A stretch of DNA of 64,000 bases, from the NCBI RefSeq assembly GCF_905475465.1, contig NC_062252.1, positions 5,766,001 through 5,830,000 on the forward strand, in the 5' to 3' direction. The notes beneath the pieces are model-generated. The model was not told the DNA's origin and did no database searches. It saw only the letters and a program-made list of their open reading frames with translations. The position numbers and the translations under genes are program-made. Below, one piece after another: positions 30,561-42,410 of the stretch (the stretch's first letter is position 1; each line of letters begins with the position of its first letter). Origin of the DNA: Pieris napi (lineage: Eukaryota; Arthropoda; Insecta; Lepidoptera; Pieridae).

Positions 30561-32420
30561 TTGAGTTTTATTTTACAAGTAAAACATATTATTTATATTT
30601 ATTCATAAAAATACATACAGTATCCATACAGTACTAAGCTAATACGAAAATGCCGAAAACAATCACTCTGCGACCACATAAAAATGTCGATAATGTCGGA
30701 GACAGTATGCAGTAGGTGCAATGTCTTTGTTAACGAGAATCTGTACGAAAGCTGGATCTAGCCCTTGATATCGCAAACAACCTTGGCCTTCAAAAGTTAA
30801 AGTGAAAAATCATTTAGGTAACACAATGTACAATTGTACACTTATGAACGTCAATAAAGAAATATACATTAAATGCTTCTAATTTTACATTTACTGTTAG
30901 TTCTCAAATCAAGGGCGTAGAACGAAAGAGAAGAACTGGCATTATACTCTCCGCCAATCTTTTTAATCGCCAGGTTTTTTTCTTCACACAACGGTTGTAA
31001 AGAGCTGCAATAATTACACCATGTTCCACATGACATTTTAAGTAATAAATAATAATAATAAAATACATTTAAAAGAAAGATTTGACCTCTATCAGCAGGA
31101 GGCATGGTGACATAGGAGCACGCACTTACATTTTCGTGGGAACAACACGCAAATACATAGTCGAAATAACTAACATCACCGCATACACGAATTCAAGTAC
31201 GACCAGTCACCACAAGTAGCACCCGTTTAAGAGTATGACGCATGGCCAGTCATCGGCCCCCTCGCCATTTTTTAGGGAGAGAGACAACCCGCCGTCACAC
31301 ATGTCCCCTAGGTACAAAGATTCCGAGTTCTTGATGTACACTTGGGTTGCTCACCACACTCCAAGACATTAAGTAGATAGTAGGCCAACAGAAAGTCCCG
31401 TCTTGTTTCATAACACATCATCGAACTTTAAGTAAACTAGAGAAAAGGCAAAGAAATCTGACTCTCCACATCCCCTAGATACGTATAGTCCGACCACCAT
31501 TACCTTAGGTAATAAAACTATAGGCATTAATACTTATACACCAGAATACTATAAAAATAATGGTCACAATATTTGTATGTCAAGACCGTAACTTGGCTTG
31601 AGACATTACGTAATTTTCTACCTGTCTAGAACAGTACAATATTTCCCTCTGGTAAAGATTTTAATAGTAACTACAATTTCTTTGTATAGAGGAAGTTTTT
31701 GTCTTAAGGAACAATTACAACGAAGACGTCAGTTAACCTAGATAAGGTTTTAAATATACTAATGATAGTTTGAACTTTATTGCAAAGAAAGAAATACATA
31801 TGTCGCAGCCAACTACCTTAATTAGACTTTCAATTAACAGCCTAGTATCTTTGCTAAACAGCGCCGTTCAACTAGCCTGAATGATATTCAGCCATTTGAT
31901 CATCAACAGCTAGGCAAATGACTTGAATCGATGACGTTAAATTACTTGACTATCCTATTCATTCCACTTTCTGCCACCTACTCCCAACTGTCAATGAAGC
32001 GTTGGAAAACGACAAATTTGATGAGTTTTCTAAAGTTTAATCGTATGGAAGAGCGTAGTGACACTAAGAGTAAGCGTAAGAACACTACTAAGTTATATAT
32101 ATAATTTTTATTTCTGTCACATGATCGTACGAATGTCCTAAGCATTAGCCAGCCAGTTTATTAAATGTTGTAACAAATGATACGGCTGTATATAATTCAG
32201 ACCGCTAGTAAAACGGCGCTGATTAGTAAAGAGGCTAGGCCCTTGATTGAACGCCTAATTAAGCTGGTTTGCTGCGACAAATATACGGTAGAATTGTATC
32301 TTTAAGTTAAGCTCATCTTCTTTTTATTTATTTGCATTTCTTTAAAATAAATCAATGTTTTGTTATAATATGGAAAAAACAATGTAACAATTATTAATAC
32401 AGAAAAATTGATTTTACAGT
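30561..32420. other. Intergenic stretch, no gene seen apart from the LINE tail listed separately
   Basis: After the presumed poly(A) site there is a reverse LINE tail (about 30790-31150). The 1.27 kb between it and its inverted partner (31150-32420) shows no coding or repeat structure I recognise. Confidence 0.6.
30790..31150 (-). mobile_element. LINE 3' tail, reverse copy (inverted partner of 32424-32780)
   Basis: Blocks GTTGTTCCCACG, TGTCATGTGGAACATGGTGT, TACGCCCTTGATTTGAGAAC, TTGACGTTCATAAGTGTAC and TGTGTTACCTAAATGA (read on minus) form a tail also seen at 32424-32780. Shorter relatives lie at 33310-33495 and 47020-47105. No reverse transcriptase motif remains, so the clade is uncertain (CR1-like tails look similar). 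Confidence 0.7.
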
Positions 32421-32423
32421 TTA

Positions 32424-32780
32424 CTGCGTGTTGTTCCCACTAGAATGTAAGTGCGTGCTCCTATTTCACAATGCGTATCATATCTTTGTTTTTTTTTATA
32501 TTTTTAATTATTAGTTAACTGTTAATTACTTTAGATGTCATGTGGAACATGGTGTAATGGTTGCAGCTCCTTACAAACATTGTGTAAAACAAAAAACTTG
32601 GCGAGTAAAAAGAGTGGCGGAGAGTTTATTGACAGTTCTTTTCGTCCGATCTACGCCCTTGATTTGAGAACTGGCAGTAAATGTAAAATTAGAAGCATTT
32701 AATATGTATCTCTTTATTGACGTTCATAAGTGTGCATTGTGTTACCTAAATGAATAAATGACTTTGACTTTTGACTCATA
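32424..32780 (+). mobile_element. LINE 3' tail, direct copy
   Basis: It shares blocks with 30790-31150 in inverse orientation (GCGTGTTGTTCCCAC, GTCATGTGGAACATGGTGTA, TACGCCCTTGATTTGAGAAC, GTGTTACCTAAATGAATAAA). It ends in AATAAATGACTTTGACTTTTGA. Confidence 0.7.
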
Positions 32781-33309
32781 ATATCATATTACGTAGATTA
32801 ATTTAGTTAAGGGCTTAGCCAAGATTAATTAAACAGTGTCGAACACAAGTGACATGAAACTATTTGCAAGATTTCATATACCCAACCACTCAGTTCCGCA
32901 ACTTACGTAAGATTCGCGCAAACATTTGCTTTTATTTGTGAAAGAAATCGTGGGAACCAATCTCAGTGTGCCTCGTTACGACCACTTAGCTTTTTACTTC
33001 GTTACTAAAAGGTTTTATCTCGTGTTCTTGAATTTCAAATACAGCCTTAAATATACACGAGTCTACGTAAGTAATTGCAGAGTCGTATTTTTATTTCAGG
33101 GATTACAGGCGAAGTGCGTATCGCCTGCATGTTCTGGGTTCTGAAGGCAGTTATAAGTATAAATGTTCTGTGTATGTCTTTCATACATTTACTTAATAAT
33201 TTCTGTGCAAACAGTGTTTAAATTAATCAATAAAGCTTTATATAAATTTGACGAATACTTAAATGATCCTAATCCTTGGGATTGAGTTGCTCCAGTTCAA
33301 ACAATTTGT

Positions 33310-33495
33310 ATGACTCAAAACTTAGCGATTAAAAAGAGTGGCGGAGCGTTTCTTGCCAGTTCTTCTTGCCCGCTCTACGCCCTTGACGTAGTAGCCTTGC
33401 GAACTGGTAGCAAATGTAAGTTTACAATTAATTTAACTTCTTTTTGACGTTCATAAGTGTACTTACTTGTTTACCTATAAAGATATTTTGAGTTG
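33310..33495 (+). mobile_element. LINE 3' tail, related diverged copy
   Basis: It has AGCGATTAAAAAGAGTGGCG, CTCTACGCCCTTGACGTAG, GCGAACTGGTAGCAAATGTA and TTTTTGACGTTCATAAGTGT, a subfamily of the tails at 30790 and 32424. Confidence 0.65.
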
Positions 33496-33499
33496 GTGG

Positions 33500-34220
33500 C
33501 TTAGTTTTCTGCGCATTATAAAAGTATTAAGGAAACGAGGTATTACAATTAGTTCTTCTGGGGTTCTCAACTCTTCGTGTTTTAATCTAGGTGATTTTCA
33601 GCTCAATTAACACTTGCTTGTACTGTAAAATAATTCATTATGAGAAAGTTGTCGAGCCAGACCAAAATCATACCTGAAACAGGCGCAGAACTTGTTACGT
33701 GCCTAATTAATAAGTTAAAATTTACAAGTTTGTTTCAGAATATTTATACTTGTACTTGGTAACTTATATATAAAATTAAGATATAAATACGGATCTCTGA
33801 TACTGTGAAACACTTAACCCCCGTCCTTATTGTAATACAAAATTGAATGCAGACATTATCCTTAATAGTCTACGTTCTCGGTTTCTCGAGGCGTCATTAT
33901 TTCGTCCGTCCCACTTGATTTTTCAAGGAGGATTTAACCGGGTAATCCTGTGAAGATTCTCACATGTGAAAAAGAAATTGAAAAGGTCTACGTCTCTATA
34001 AATAAGCCTTCAAAGCCTACGAGGGCCGAGGGCTATTAAATGTGCTTTAGCTATCCTTTGTCACTGATACCAATTTGCCTGCAAATCCGGAATGTCGCGT
34101 ACCATTTACGACTCGACGTTCCGAGTTATCACTGAGGAAATCTTTTGCCGCAACCGGCACGAATGGCAGTTTTACATTTCATTACAGATAAAGATGTATT
34201 GTTTAAATGTATATAGATGT
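33500..34220. other. Intergenic, no gene seen
   Basis: No supported reading frame or repeat. The small open frame starting at 34092 runs into the AT microsatellite and is not convincing. Confidence 0.55.
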
Positions 34221-34221
34221 A

Positions 34222-34281
34222 TGTATTTATATATATATATATATATATATTCATTTTTATATATATATATAGATATATATA
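34222..34281. repeat. AT microsatellite with internal palindrome
   Basis: An (AT)n tract surrounds ATTCATTTTTATATAT, whose reverse complement follows about 20 bp later (ending at 34290), so the Helitron 5' end appears head to head with its own inverse. Confidence 0.75.
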
Positions 34282-34656
34282 AAAATGAATTGCTGTTCGT
34301 TAGGCTCGCTAAAACTCGAGAACGGTTATACCGATTTGGCTAATTTTGATCTTTAAATATTTGTGGAAGGTCAGGGAAGGTTTAAACGGTGGGAAACGTA
34401 AATAACAATCAAAGAAAAATACTAAAAACGACAATTGAATTTTCTAATAAAAACTGTTCTTAGTTGGGAAATTGGACGTCTTTTTAGAAATAAAAAAAAT
34501 GTCACTTGGTTGTCATTTATTTGTAGATTCTTTCAGAAATATGTGTTTCATAGTATTAGTATGGAGTCTGCTGTATGAGGTCCGATTTCTTTGGTTTGTT
34601 TTAAAAGGTTTGGTACAAATAGATGTTGCTGAAACAAAGTTCACGGGGTCATCTAG
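34270..34656 (+). mobile_element. Helitron, family 4
   Basis: TATATATAAAAATGAATTGC opens the element and it ends GTTCACGGGGTCATCTAG followed by T. The CTAG end and a TTATACCGATTTGGCTAATT block match non-autonomous Helitrons. The exact 5' end is blurred by the AT tract. Confidence 0.7.
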
Positions 34657-34659
34657 TTA

Positions 34660-36500
34660 TTAATAGTATTTATATTTAAAGTAATATTACTTTTGGTTAA
34701 ATGCAATAATATAATTTATTATACGCAAATTAAAACTGAGTTAAGTGTGTCCAAGCCAACAAATTAGCTTTAATCATTGTAATATTAAGTTCTTGGGTAC
34801 TTTAAGTACCAAGAGTCCTTAGCTTTAGCTAATTTACACTGTAGCATTTAAGTCATCACGAGAGGCTCTGATTATACATTTTTGCATCTGTTCAATCAAT
34901 AAAAGTAATCGTAATCCATACTCGGCCTCCAACCTCAATGAATATACTCGTAAAATAGAAGACTCTAAACCGCGTATAAAGGGAGCCCCAACTACAAAGG
35001 AAGCCGCTAAAATACAACCTATTTCGAATGAATAGTGGAAGCCGCTAATTAAATTCTATGTACATCACCTAGTTCCAATATAAATGCTCGTAATTTATTT
35101 CCGGATGTCGCGAGCACTACAGTGCGATTTGACGTGTCATAAAGCAAATGAGTTGCATACAGCCTTGCGGGAATTCAAAGTTGGCCGAACTTTGATCGCA
35201 ATTTGAATGAAATATGTGCTGTGAGTTTGAAAGGAGTTGAAGTATGCCTCGCTGATTAAATGCTCTATAAATTTTACAACAAGAATTTATATGGAAAATT
35301 CAGAAACGGTTTATCAAATCGAATAGTTGTTTGACTAAAAATATTTTGTGTGTGGTTTGGTGTTCAAACTAGACTTCTAGAAAGCCAACGAGATTCTATA
35401 GTTATATGTTGTTTTTTAGAAAGTTCGATGTTGTTTTTTTTTAATACTCACAGCGCGGTTCGCAACCTTGTGATCGCAAGGAACAAATTCTCAATTTTAG
35501 GATCGGGATGGCTATTGGAAGGTACATACTAAGGGCTCAGCAGCGTGCCAAGGCCAAGATACTTGAAAAGGACAACTCTTGTTCTGCGGAGTTATTACTT
35601 ACTTCTTTTTTTGAATGGAATCTCGCTGTTGGCTTTAAGGGCCTTTACAGTTCAGCTCAGCTGTTTTGGCGAGCGTAGCTCGGCCTGAATGGGCGTAAGT
35701 CATATTGAACTTGTATTTCAGTTTATATACCATGTTATATCTGACTATTTTTGACGTTTATATATGTGATGAATTCGCTTCAAAGGTATATATATAATAT
35801 TTTGCCAGGCTATTTTCTATTTATTATAAAGAGGGCTTAAATATCACCGTCATGCTTTATGATATTTCGAAATATTTAAGAGAGAGAAAATATAAAAAGA
35901 TACTTATTCCGCGAAAGCTTGACGAAGTTTGTTTAATATGAGTATGGAAACTCTTTAAACGCTTATGAGTCTTAATAGAAATAGAGCCTTTAATAGTTGA
36001 CGTTGTTATAAGAACTGATGAAATAAACATTAACATTATTTAAGTATAAAACTTCTACAAACTATATAGCTTTAAGGTTTTTTCAATATGTATGTGGTCT
36101 TGGATTCCATTTCTGAAAACAATAAAATACAGATACACAAATGCTTCCACCTCATGTCTCATTGTAAGGTTACTAGACGCCATTTCATAAAATTAAAATG
36201 ACTGAAATTTAATTCATAATCGGGTATAAAATGCGCTGCATAATGTATTTTTGAAATCATTTGCATAATACTGGTGTCAGATGTTAAAATGGAGTTTACC
36301 GCTTTTAATACGAAAAACCATGATTCAATATTTCGTACTACCTAATTTAATAGCTTCTGTTGCGTGAAAAGATATCAACAGATTTTTCTTTTATGACACA
36401 TTAATTTAGCAGGGGTTTTTTTAAGTTATAAGTTTATTAATCATTCAATATTTTTGGTACTTGATTCTTAATGCTAACGAACAAATGGTGTAGAAATTGA
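34660..36500. other. Intergenic, no gene seen
   Basis: AT-rich. Open frames at 34472 (which overlaps the Helitron) and 35350 have no recognisable product. No repeat with defined ends. Confidence 0.55.
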
Positions 36501-36504
36501 TTTG

Positions 36505-37037
36505 TTAGGCCTACAACGCACTAGCGGCTGGCCGTGATGCGGCGTGCCGCTGCGGTAGGCCGCGGTATATACGGTCTGCCGTAGCGACATGCCGTATTCC
36601 GGCTAACCGTCCCTATTGCGGTCCTATTGCGGTCTGCCGCAATCGTCACTCGTCAGTGCTTCTTGAAATATTACAAATTCAAATTTAATGACGTGGAATA
36701 AGTGATACATGTATGTTATGTTCCATAATAAACATATTTTATTTTTTTATTTTTTACTCTTTTAAAATAGGTTTACAATATTTGGTTTACATTTGTTAAA
36801 TAATTATATGTGACGACCTAGGTAGGACGGCTAACCGCGCCGAGTGCGTGGAGGGGACGCGGCGCGCCGCATCATTCAACCGGTGCGGCTCGCCGCAGCT
36901 CCAGATCAACCGGAGCGGTTGACGGTTGACCGCAAGTCAGTGCGTTGTTATCGTGCGGTTTCATGTAATAATCGATGTGCGGCCAGCCGCAGCGGCACAC
37001 CGCATTGCGGCCAGCCGCTAGTGCGTTGTAGGTCTTA
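36505..37037. mobile_element. GC-rich PIF/Harbinger-like MITE with TTA target duplication
   Basis: TTA (36505-36507 and 37035-37037) flanks a 527-bp element whose ends begin GGCCTACAACGCACTAGCGG and GACCTACAACGCACTAGCGG (reverse strand), with near-identity for about 50 bp. The subterminal parts are packed with GCCGC/GCGGC words, an abrupt GC island in AT-rich DNA. A central AT-rich core (36660-36810) separates the halves. There is no transposase; the two open frames over the right half (36844-37047 + and 36872-37057 -) are by-products of the GC content. Confidence 0.85.
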
Positions 37038-37039
37038 TG

Positions 37040-37770
37040 TGAAGTGACATATTTCAATATACCGTTGTTTCACTGTCTTGTTAATAATAATTTTGGTCAG
37101 TAGAAAGATTTTATTTTCCACGGAGTTGGTTGGTTCGTTAAGAGTTATAAGTTTAAGTGACAGTAAATGGTGTCTTTGGCTATTTAAAATATATATAACA
37201 TAGCTTTAGTAACAGAAAAATAATAACGTCATGAAATATAATAAAAAACATTCAAGCATTGGCAATTGATATATTTTGATCACGTCATAATAACTCATCA
37301 AGTTTTACGGCCCGCCGCCCGTGCGAGCTTTCCACTGTTTTCCTCGATATTTTCCCATTAAGCTCCAATTGAGAGGTTTATTATGATCGACGTAATCGTC
37401 TATTTAGATCAATGTAAATATAATAACGCACAACGCAATTACTTTTTATCGTTATCATTGGGTTTTGTGTTGAATTAATGTAGATATGTTACAAGGCTAC
37501 GCTGTACAGTGTACCTATTATCCAAAGTATACTAAATAATTTCATAATTGTATTGTAATCCGAGTACTTAATAAGAATCTTAAACTAAAGAGTCATTGAG
37601 AAAGGCTGTTGTGGGGGATTATTATTAACGGTGTGTCAGTGTGTGCGTATGTGTGACAGAGAAATATTATAAGCTAGTATGCGCTTTGACTAAGTTTTCG
37701 AATCTGTGTAATTTATAAACATATGTAGAAGGGCGTATTTCTTGTATTCTAAGTTTTTTTATAATTTTTA
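37040..37770. other. Intergenic, no gene seen
   Basis: No supported gene or repeat. Confidence 0.55.
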
Positions 37771-37774
37771 AGTT

Positions 37775-38025
37775 TTTTAAGGGGGCAAAGAAGCCATCGC
37801 AAAAAGGGCAGTCATCGCAGCTCATAGAGTTTTAGTGGGTGCGTTGCCGGCCTATGATGAGTATGTTGTTTTTATAACTTAATTGCGCCTTTCAACTCTG
37901 AGATTGTGCGTTCGAATGAGGCATAGAAAGCTCATCACCAAATGCCTATTAAAAAAAAATGTTTACGAAGCAGATACGAAAATCTGAGGTCCTAGAGGTT
38001 ATAGCGCCAATGGTTTTTTCTATAT
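37775..38025. repeat. Dispersed repeat (GGTGCGTTGCCGGCC) followed by a degenerate SINE
   Basis: The first 75 bp match the reverse copy at 13494-13590 (AAAAAGGGCAGTC, GTGGGTGCGTTGCCGGCC). From 37880 a CAACTCTGAGATTGTGCGTTCGAAT B-box region and a late GAGGTTATAGCGCCAATGG tail indicate a decayed SINE on the + strand. Confidence 0.55.
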
Positions 38026-38029
38026 GATT

Positions 38030-39360
38030 TAATTAACTTTCTGAATCCTTGGTGATTTTCTTATAAAGCATTTTCTAAAAGCAAAGCGTTGTCCGCAATT
38101 TTGTATTGACTTTTATACACTTATGCTAAACAATATAATTAGCAGTTATAGTTATAGATAATATATAGATATATAATTAGTATAGCTACGCTGTACATGT
38201 TCGTATTTGTCGTCATGTATCGTAATAATGTATGGAACATGCCTTTTGAAGCCCAAATTGATAGACAGAATTTACATTAACCGCATAATAATTAATTATA
38301 CTAGGAAAATTACTTAATCATTTTCACTCAGAATTCTCGCATGTCTTAATGGAGTTCGTTAGTCTTCCATTTATGTCTTGATTTCAGGCTTGAACACAAT
38401 CATTACACTAATTTGCACAGCAAATTAATTAACTTCACAAACAAAATGACATTATGAAATGAAGGTTGGTGCTTGCGACATCGTCTTCGTTGAATCAAAT
38501 AAAAGTCAATTTTATCCCTTTGCCGGTTAAATAATAATAATTATAAATTAAAGTTAAATGAGGATTTTTAAATAAATTAAACGACCATTTTTTATTTTTT
38601 GAAATCTTATTCTCTATCTCGTATGCCTCTTTCTAGGTAACTGAAATCCTTTATTATTATAGCTGTAAAGTTATAGTAATTCCTAAATCTTGTAAGATAC
38701 ATTTTAACAAATACATTACTTAATGTAGGTGGTTAGCGTATTTTAATCTTCAAGTCTCAACTTTTGGATATACCGCGCGCACATTCCAACTTGGTTAGCA
38801 AAGCATCACTCACGCGAGCAATACATATAATAATAATTTCTGTGAAGGAAGACCTAATTGTTTGTACACTGGCTGAGTTCACAAGAGTTGCTTCCTATAT
38901 TATTAGTTATAAGATTTAGGTATATAAATATATTTTTTTAATGTTTTTTATCTAGGTTAATTGGTGTGGGTATAAATATTGTGTCGTTCTATCGAATTAG
39001 TAATTACTGTTAAGATAGAATAATGATATGGAATAAATAAATAAATAAATTTTATATATTTACGTTTTTAAAATACTTTACAATTTCTTAGCTAAGGCAT
39101 TCGTTGAAAAGTAACCGAGACGTGGTACAAATCCACCAAGAAATCCCTAAGCTTCGTTTTAAACCGCACGTAAATACTGGACAGTAATTACCTGCGTCGG
39201 TTAGCTGCAGCAGAGCATTATTTGGCCAAATTGGTCGAAACACGAGGATTTGAGGTTGACGTTACTGTGGTGTGTACTGTGTATATTTCTTATCTCTCTG
39301 TGTATTTCGTAATCAGAGATTATTATGACTGAAAAAAGATATCTAGACATTTTATGATGT
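38030..39360. other. Intergenic, no gene seen
   Basis: AT-rich. It contains a short (AAAT)n run near 39032-39052 and no supported gene. Confidence 0.55.
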
Positions 39361-39367
39361 GTTTAAA

Positions 39368-39540
39368 AAAGAGCAGTGTTGGCTTAGTGGCTTAAGCATG
39401 TGTTTGTCAACTCTGAAGTCTTGCGTTCGAATCACAACTGTGTACTAATGGACTTACATATGCCATATATGCCGATTAACTTAGCAATTAGGCATATAAA
39501 CCTGATTGCTCTTGTTTGGTCCAATAATTGTATTTTTTAT
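39368..39540 (+). repeat. tRNA-headed SINE, 3' part decayed
   Basis: It starts GAGCAGTGTTGGCTTAGTGG (A box) and has GTCTTGCGTTCGAATCACAA (B box) about 40 bp later, then TACTAATGGACTT, matching the head of the SINE at 54838. Confidence 0.8.
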
Positions 39541-39894
39541 GAATGTATTTAATTAATTAACCACCTGTCTAGAGTTTGCCCTGGTGAGCTATTCTTTATT
39601 AAAAGTGAGATTTAAATATCTTATAATTACATTTTTAAGTAATACCAGTTACAGTACAACACAAGCTTTAGTAAAATAATGTATGTAATATTTTTTATAT
39701 ATATATATAGAATATCCTATATATATATGGTCCTAGAATACCCTATTATTACAATTGTCCTGTTTACAAAAACAAGGATAACTATTAAAATTAGGAATTT
39801 AATTATTGTGATAATGATACAATAATGTAAAAATTATTTTATTTACACTTCGTTGCAAAAAAAAGAGAATGAAACACAATACAAAAAAATTATA

Positions 39895-39950
39895 AGGGAT
39901 GCAACGGGCGGCCTTATCGCTAATAAGCGATTTCTTCCAGACACTTTATT
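39895..39950. repeat. Dispersed repeat, GCAACGGGCGGC family, copy 2
   Basis: GATGCAACGGGCGGCCTTAT and AATAAGCGATTTCTTCCAG match the segment at about 10455-10510. Confidence 0.55.
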
Positions 39951-40431
39951 TGATTTCAAACATTTATTATTTACAAAATTGGGCCAAATAATGATTACAC
40001 CTCAATAAGTAATATTGAAATAACATTGCTAATAGTGGTCATGGAGTTTATACATTGCATTTGTATACACGGTTTATTCAATTAATAATTAATAAAAGAA
40101 ATACATGACTGCACCATATAGGCCCACTAAGAAACATGAAATAAATCAAGCCAGTATCGTTTATTGAAACGTCTACAAATTATGTCCCTATGAGCCACGA
40201 CCTACGTTATGTACTTTTGTACCTCAGATTATTTCCAAGTACACCCACTTGTGCGCTGCTAAAGCTTGTCATACAAAATTTACTGTTAAAGTATCCGGAG
40301 GCATTAAATCCTAGTAAATTAGCAAATTTCTTTTAGTAAAAGCAAATTTGCAATTTCTATTGTTGTTTGTGACTTAGCGTATTGTTTGCGAGGTTAATTT
40401 TTGAATATTGTTAATTTTTTGATTTTTAGTT

Positions 40432-40756
40432 GTTTTGCCATGTATATTATGTCTAGGAACATTTTTTAGTTCAATAAAAATAACTATCAACCGTAACAAA
40501 AAATAGAGGTTGATCGTAGAGGGGTGAAAATTAAGGGTTGTATGTTTTTTTTAATGCCACTTAAAAGAAAAACAAATGTTATCCAAAAAAATATTTTTTT
40601 TGGGTGTACACCTTATCACTTAGGGGTTTGAAATATAGATAGTAGCCGATTCTTAGATTTACTTAATATGCATAAAAAAATTCTCTAGAATCGCTCGAGC
40701 CGTTTCGGAGGAGTATGGGAACGAACATTGTGACACGAGAATTTAATATATAAGTT
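40432..40756 (-). mobile_element. Helitron, family 3, 3'-truncated copy
   Basis: TTTTGCCATGTATATTATG, GGTTGATCGTAGAGGGGTGA, GAGCCGTTTCGGAGGAGTA and GTGACACGAGAATTTAATAT match the element at 57796-58102 block by block. The CTAG terminus is missing. Confidence 0.75.
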
Positions 40757-40759
40757 GAT

Positions 40760-41730
40760 GATTCATATTGTTTCTACTAACTATAGGCCATCTACATACC
40801 CTTAACCTTGGTCAAAGCTAAATAACGGGGTGAAGGTGAAGTTCAGATTTATGATTCGTAATGACCACTCCAATTTCGTTCGAGTCGTTCAGGATTTTCT
40901 AATTCCCGTGATTTCCTTTAAGCACGCGATTTGCTTATGAAAAGGAAATTTCCGTCTTGTAATGGCCGTAGTTTTGGAACATTCTGCTATCTTTAACGCT
41001 TCTATTACTCAGTGAATTATTAGTTGTCGAATATAATATCTTATATTCGACAACTTTTCGATATAAATTGATACCTTAGGAGATGAACATTAAATACAAT
41101 ATTGGTCGTTCTAATCTCCATACATCACACAGATAGTTGCTTAGTTAACTATATTGGGAATGAGTCCATACAATCTTCAATGTAGTATTACACAATGTAA
41201 TTAATGCAATTAATTTGCTAGTTTAGTACTTATTACAATATACATAGAGACTCAAATGCCTGGCTTCTAGCGCTGCATGTAATGTCGGGCATGTCTTCAA
41301 TAATTCATAAGCCTGTTTGGTCGCTGATAATTCATCTAATGGGCCATACATTCGTTACGATTATAGGAGTGGTTTTCATGGCCACACGTTTCTATTTTTG
41401 AACATTTACGGTGTCACAGAGAGATTTATGAAATCTCACTACTAAACTAAATAAATTTGCCATATTGCAGAAAACCATTGGAAGTAGTTTTTTTTTATAT
41501 TATGGCAATAGTTTTAATTGTATGCCAGTTTCAAGTAAAATTGGAAGTAGTTTCTTAAAATTACAACAATTTTTAAGATGACATCCGTCAGTCGTCATCT
41601 GTCAAGTTGGTGTGTCGATTCGATTGTGCGTGATCTAACTCTTGAATATTCTTAGTTCTAAGATGTGCGTTTAAATGACATAAACTGTTAAAAGACAGCA
41701 TAAATTATGTATGATGTATTGGGTTGGGCG
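40760..41730. other. Intergenic with one perfect hairpin, no gene seen
   Basis: The only structure I recognise is the palindrome at 41022-41055. Confidence 0.55.
41022..41055. repeat. Perfect 15-bp inverted repeat with 4-nt loop
   Basis: The arms AGTTGTCGAATATAA (41022-41036) and TTATATTCGACAACT (41041-41055) are exact reverse complements around TATC. Such a close palindrome would extrude or fold easily. Confidence 0.88.
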
Positions 41731-41734
41731 TGAG

Positions 41735-41825
41735 AGTGACGTACCCGAATTTGATGATACTGATTATGCAGGAATCTCGGGGACCCTTGATTGGAACACC
41801 TCCAAGTGATTTTAGCTTCAGGAAA
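41735..41825 (+). repeat. Dispersed repeat shared with 47217-47310
   Basis: GAATTTGATGATACTGATTA, TGCAGGAATCTCGGGGACCC and GGAACACCTCCAAGTGATTT also occur at 47217-47310 in inverse orientation with few differences. Family unknown to me. Confidence 0.7.
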
Positions 41826-41910
41826 TGCGTCAAAGTATTTAAAAAAAAAATTTAAAGTTTTGTGAAATGTATTGAAATTTATAAACAATCCGCCATTATC
41901 TAACTTCTTT

Positions 41911-42011
41911 TCTAGTGGTTATAAGAGATGTGACATTCTCGATTTCTATTGGTTATAAGTGATGTTTCATTGTCGTTTTCTATTGGTTATAAGTGATGTG
42001 ACATTTTCGGT
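41911..42011. repeat. 34-bp tandem repeat, three copies
   Basis: A unit TCTATTGGTTATAAGTGATG followed by TGACATTTTCG.TT starts at 41911, 41945 and 41979, so the period is 34 bp with a few substitutions. Confidence 0.88.
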
Positions 42012-42084
42012 AAATTAATCGGATCGATTATTTTCTCATTTGTTATTTTGGGGGTTTATTTGTTTTTTTTTTTTAATTTGTGGG

Positions 42085-42136
42085 GGGTGATTACTACACC
42101 CTCCCTCCCCCTCCTCACCCCCCCCGCAACCCCCAA
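42085..42136. repeat. C-rich low-complexity tract
   Basis: About 50 bp that are almost pure C with a few T and A (CCTCCCTCCCCCTCCTCACC and on), preceded by a T run. It stands out sharply from the AT-rich surroundings. Confidence 0.8.
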
Positions 42137-42410
42137 TTTGGGTGCATCGTTTTCGCATCGTTACCCTATTATTTATTTATAAATTATTTATTTATAAAAA
42201 AAACCGCGCCAAAGAAGTTATAATTTTGCAACCAATCTGTGTATTCGATTATAGGTGCGGACGGCGTGCTCACACATATTTTATAACATACCAATGTTAA
42301 CAATCAATAAGTCTACACAGAAAAACATTATTATAGGATCACAAAAAAAATTACCTCAAATTACAAAACATAGCACAAAAACCTCTAAGACTAATATCAG
42401 ACCTGACCCA

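Noticed and set aside
33100..33144. Alternative last exon of the four-span gene (acceptor at 33099, GLQAKCVSPACSGF, AATAAA at about 33228)
   Set aside because: In phase 0 it leaves span 4 incomplete, while the exon at 29539 completes it and gives a plausible tail. An alternative transcript is not excluded.
36844..37057. Overlapping open frames of about 60 codons on both strands
   Set aside because: They result from GC-rich MITE sequence with few stop codons.
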